NCBI GenBank assembly: GCA_944384265.1
Contig: CALWSR010000009.1
Span: 1 to 64,000, forward strand
Length of the DNA: 64,000 nucleotides
Source: an uncultured Clostridia bacterium
GTDB lineage: Bacteria > Bacillota > Clostridia > Lachnospirales > Anaerotignaceae
Reading direction: 5' to 3'
Shown piece after piece: positions 63,268 through 64,000 of the stretch (position 1 is its first letter; every line of letters starts with the position of its first letter). The notes below the pieces were generated by a model. That model saw only the letters and a list, made by a program, of their open reading frames with translations. It was not told where the DNA came from and did not search any database. The position numbers and the translations under genes are program-made.

Positions 63268-64000
63268 TTATTTTAATTTTTGGCTAATCAGCTCTGCCAA
63301 TTTTTCAGCTTCCTTTTGCATGGTCTGCAAATCCTTTCCCTCTATCATCACACGAATCAAAGGCTCTGTGCCGGAGGTGCGTATCAACACTCTGCCTTCT
63401 CCATGAAATTTTGCATTTAATGCTTCAATGGCCTCTTTGATTTCCATAACCTGCATATAATCATTTTTTCTATGATTATCCACCTTGGCATTGACCAGCA
63501 CCTGAGGCATGGTTTCCATCATTGCTGCCAGTTCAGATGCCTTTTTTCCCGTTTTTTTCATCACAGTCAAAAACTGTATGGCTGTTAAAATACCATCCCC
63601 AGTGGTGTTATGGTCCAAAAAAATCACATGGCCGGACTGCTCTCCTCCCAGATTATAATTTTTTTCAACCATTTTTTCCAAAACATATCTGTCTCCCACA
63701 CTGGTCTGTTCAATTTGTATTCCCTTTTCTTTGCCCAAAAGCAAAAGCCCCATATTAGACATCACTGTGGCCACAATGGTATTATGTCTTAATATACCTG
63801 CTTCCTTCATGGCCATGCCACAAATGGCAAGTATTTTATCCCCGTCAATCAAATTTCCGTTTTCATCCACCGCCAGACATCTGTCTGCATCTCCATCAAA
63901 TGCAAAGCCAACATCTGCATTGTTTTCCTGCACAAATTGGCACAAATCCTCCATATGGGTAGAGCCGCAGTTTTGATTGATGTTTGTGCCGTCCGGCTCA
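63268..64000 (-). CDS. glmM: Phosphoglucosamine mutase (partial at right edge)
   Basis: The C-terminal ~244 residues are visible; the frame is open to base 64000, where it reads PDGTNINQNCGSTHMEDLC, a conserved GlmM stretch. The metal-binding loop AFDGDADRCLAV, the sugar-binding GGEQSGHVIF and the phosphate-binding RTSGTEPLIRVM are present. It converts glucosamine-6-phosphate to glucosamine-1-phosphate for UDP-GlcNAc and peptidoglycan. The active-site serine lies outside the window. Confidence 0.96.
   Translation of the reverse strand, partial: EPDGTNINQNCGSTHMEDLCQFVQENNADVGFAFDGDADRCLAVDENGNLIDGDKILAICGMAMKEAGILRHNTIVATVMSNMGLLLLGKEKGIQIEQTSVGDRYVLEKMVEKNYNLGGEQSGHVIFLDHNTTGDGILTAIQFLTVMKKTGKKASELAAMMETMPQVLVNAKVDNHRKNDYMQVMEIKEAIEALNAKFHGEGRVLIRTSGTEPLIRVMIEGKDLQTMQKEAEKLAELISQKLK

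Overview
The window is chromosomal DNA from a low-GC, spore-forming member of the Clostridia. The evidence is spoVT, RNase J with YlbF, ireB-ruvX-DUF1292, a Trp T-box leader, strong AGGAGG-type ribosome sites and frequent TTG/GTG starts. It resembles the Lachnospirales, but the exact genus cannot be read from the sequence. No rRNA, tRNA or CRISPR array was seen.

Layout. 1-6.4 kb (minus strand) is a spike-tip module of a contractile-injection or phage-tail-like apparatus: two VgrG-like proteins, a DUF4280 PAAR-like protein with a long C-terminal extension, an Imm11-like protein that overlaps it, two small unknown genes, and a decayed tube-like gene upstream. 7.3-16.5 kb holds spoVT, a three-gene NitT/TauT-type ABC transporter, pth-mfd and a PrsA-like foldase lipoprotein. 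16.7-28 kb holds a frameshifted membrane gene, murG-galE, a ferritin-like protein, a HIT protein, a secreted copper-amine-oxidase-domain protein, kbl, a VOC protein, a chloramphenicol-acetyltransferase-like protein and asnB. 28-41 kb holds ylbF-rnj, ireB-ruvX-DUF1292, mtaB with a HAD phosphatase, malQ with a charged tail, a small lipoprotein and DUF554. 41-44 kb is mostly empty. 43.7-52.4 kb holds cardiolipin synthase, an acyl-ACP thioesterase and an adjacent cyclic-di-GMP synthase/phosphodiesterase pair. 52.7-61.6 kb holds rpsF-ssb-rpsR, a TrpB2-type enzyme behind a tryptophan T-box, a cell-wall amidase, and serC-serA followed by DUF1015 behind a structured leader. 61.7-64 kb holds decayed LysR and transporter genes and the end of glmM.

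The most unusual signal lies between genes. Five dispersed copies of an approximately 150-220 bp structured repeat (at 6.8, 29.0, 36.7, 40.1 and 55.7 kb) carry no plausible gene. Each is flanked on both sides by an imperfect or perfect copy of the same approximately 18-25 bp sequence. That sequence differs from copy to copy and is itself palindromic or partly palindromic; in the clearest case it is a complete intrinsic-terminator hairpin. This looks like a non-autonomous mobile element that targets hairpins and makes an unusually long target duplication. A second family of about 157 bp with GGGGCTGTTGCAAAA-type terminal inverted repeats occurs twice (28.2 and 63.1 kb).

Regulation that can be read directly: a complete T-box leader (specifier TGG, TGGC in the antiterminator bulge, terminator) before the TrpB2 gene; a sigma-A promoter, folded leader and terminator before serC; and many intrinsic terminators between convergent genes.
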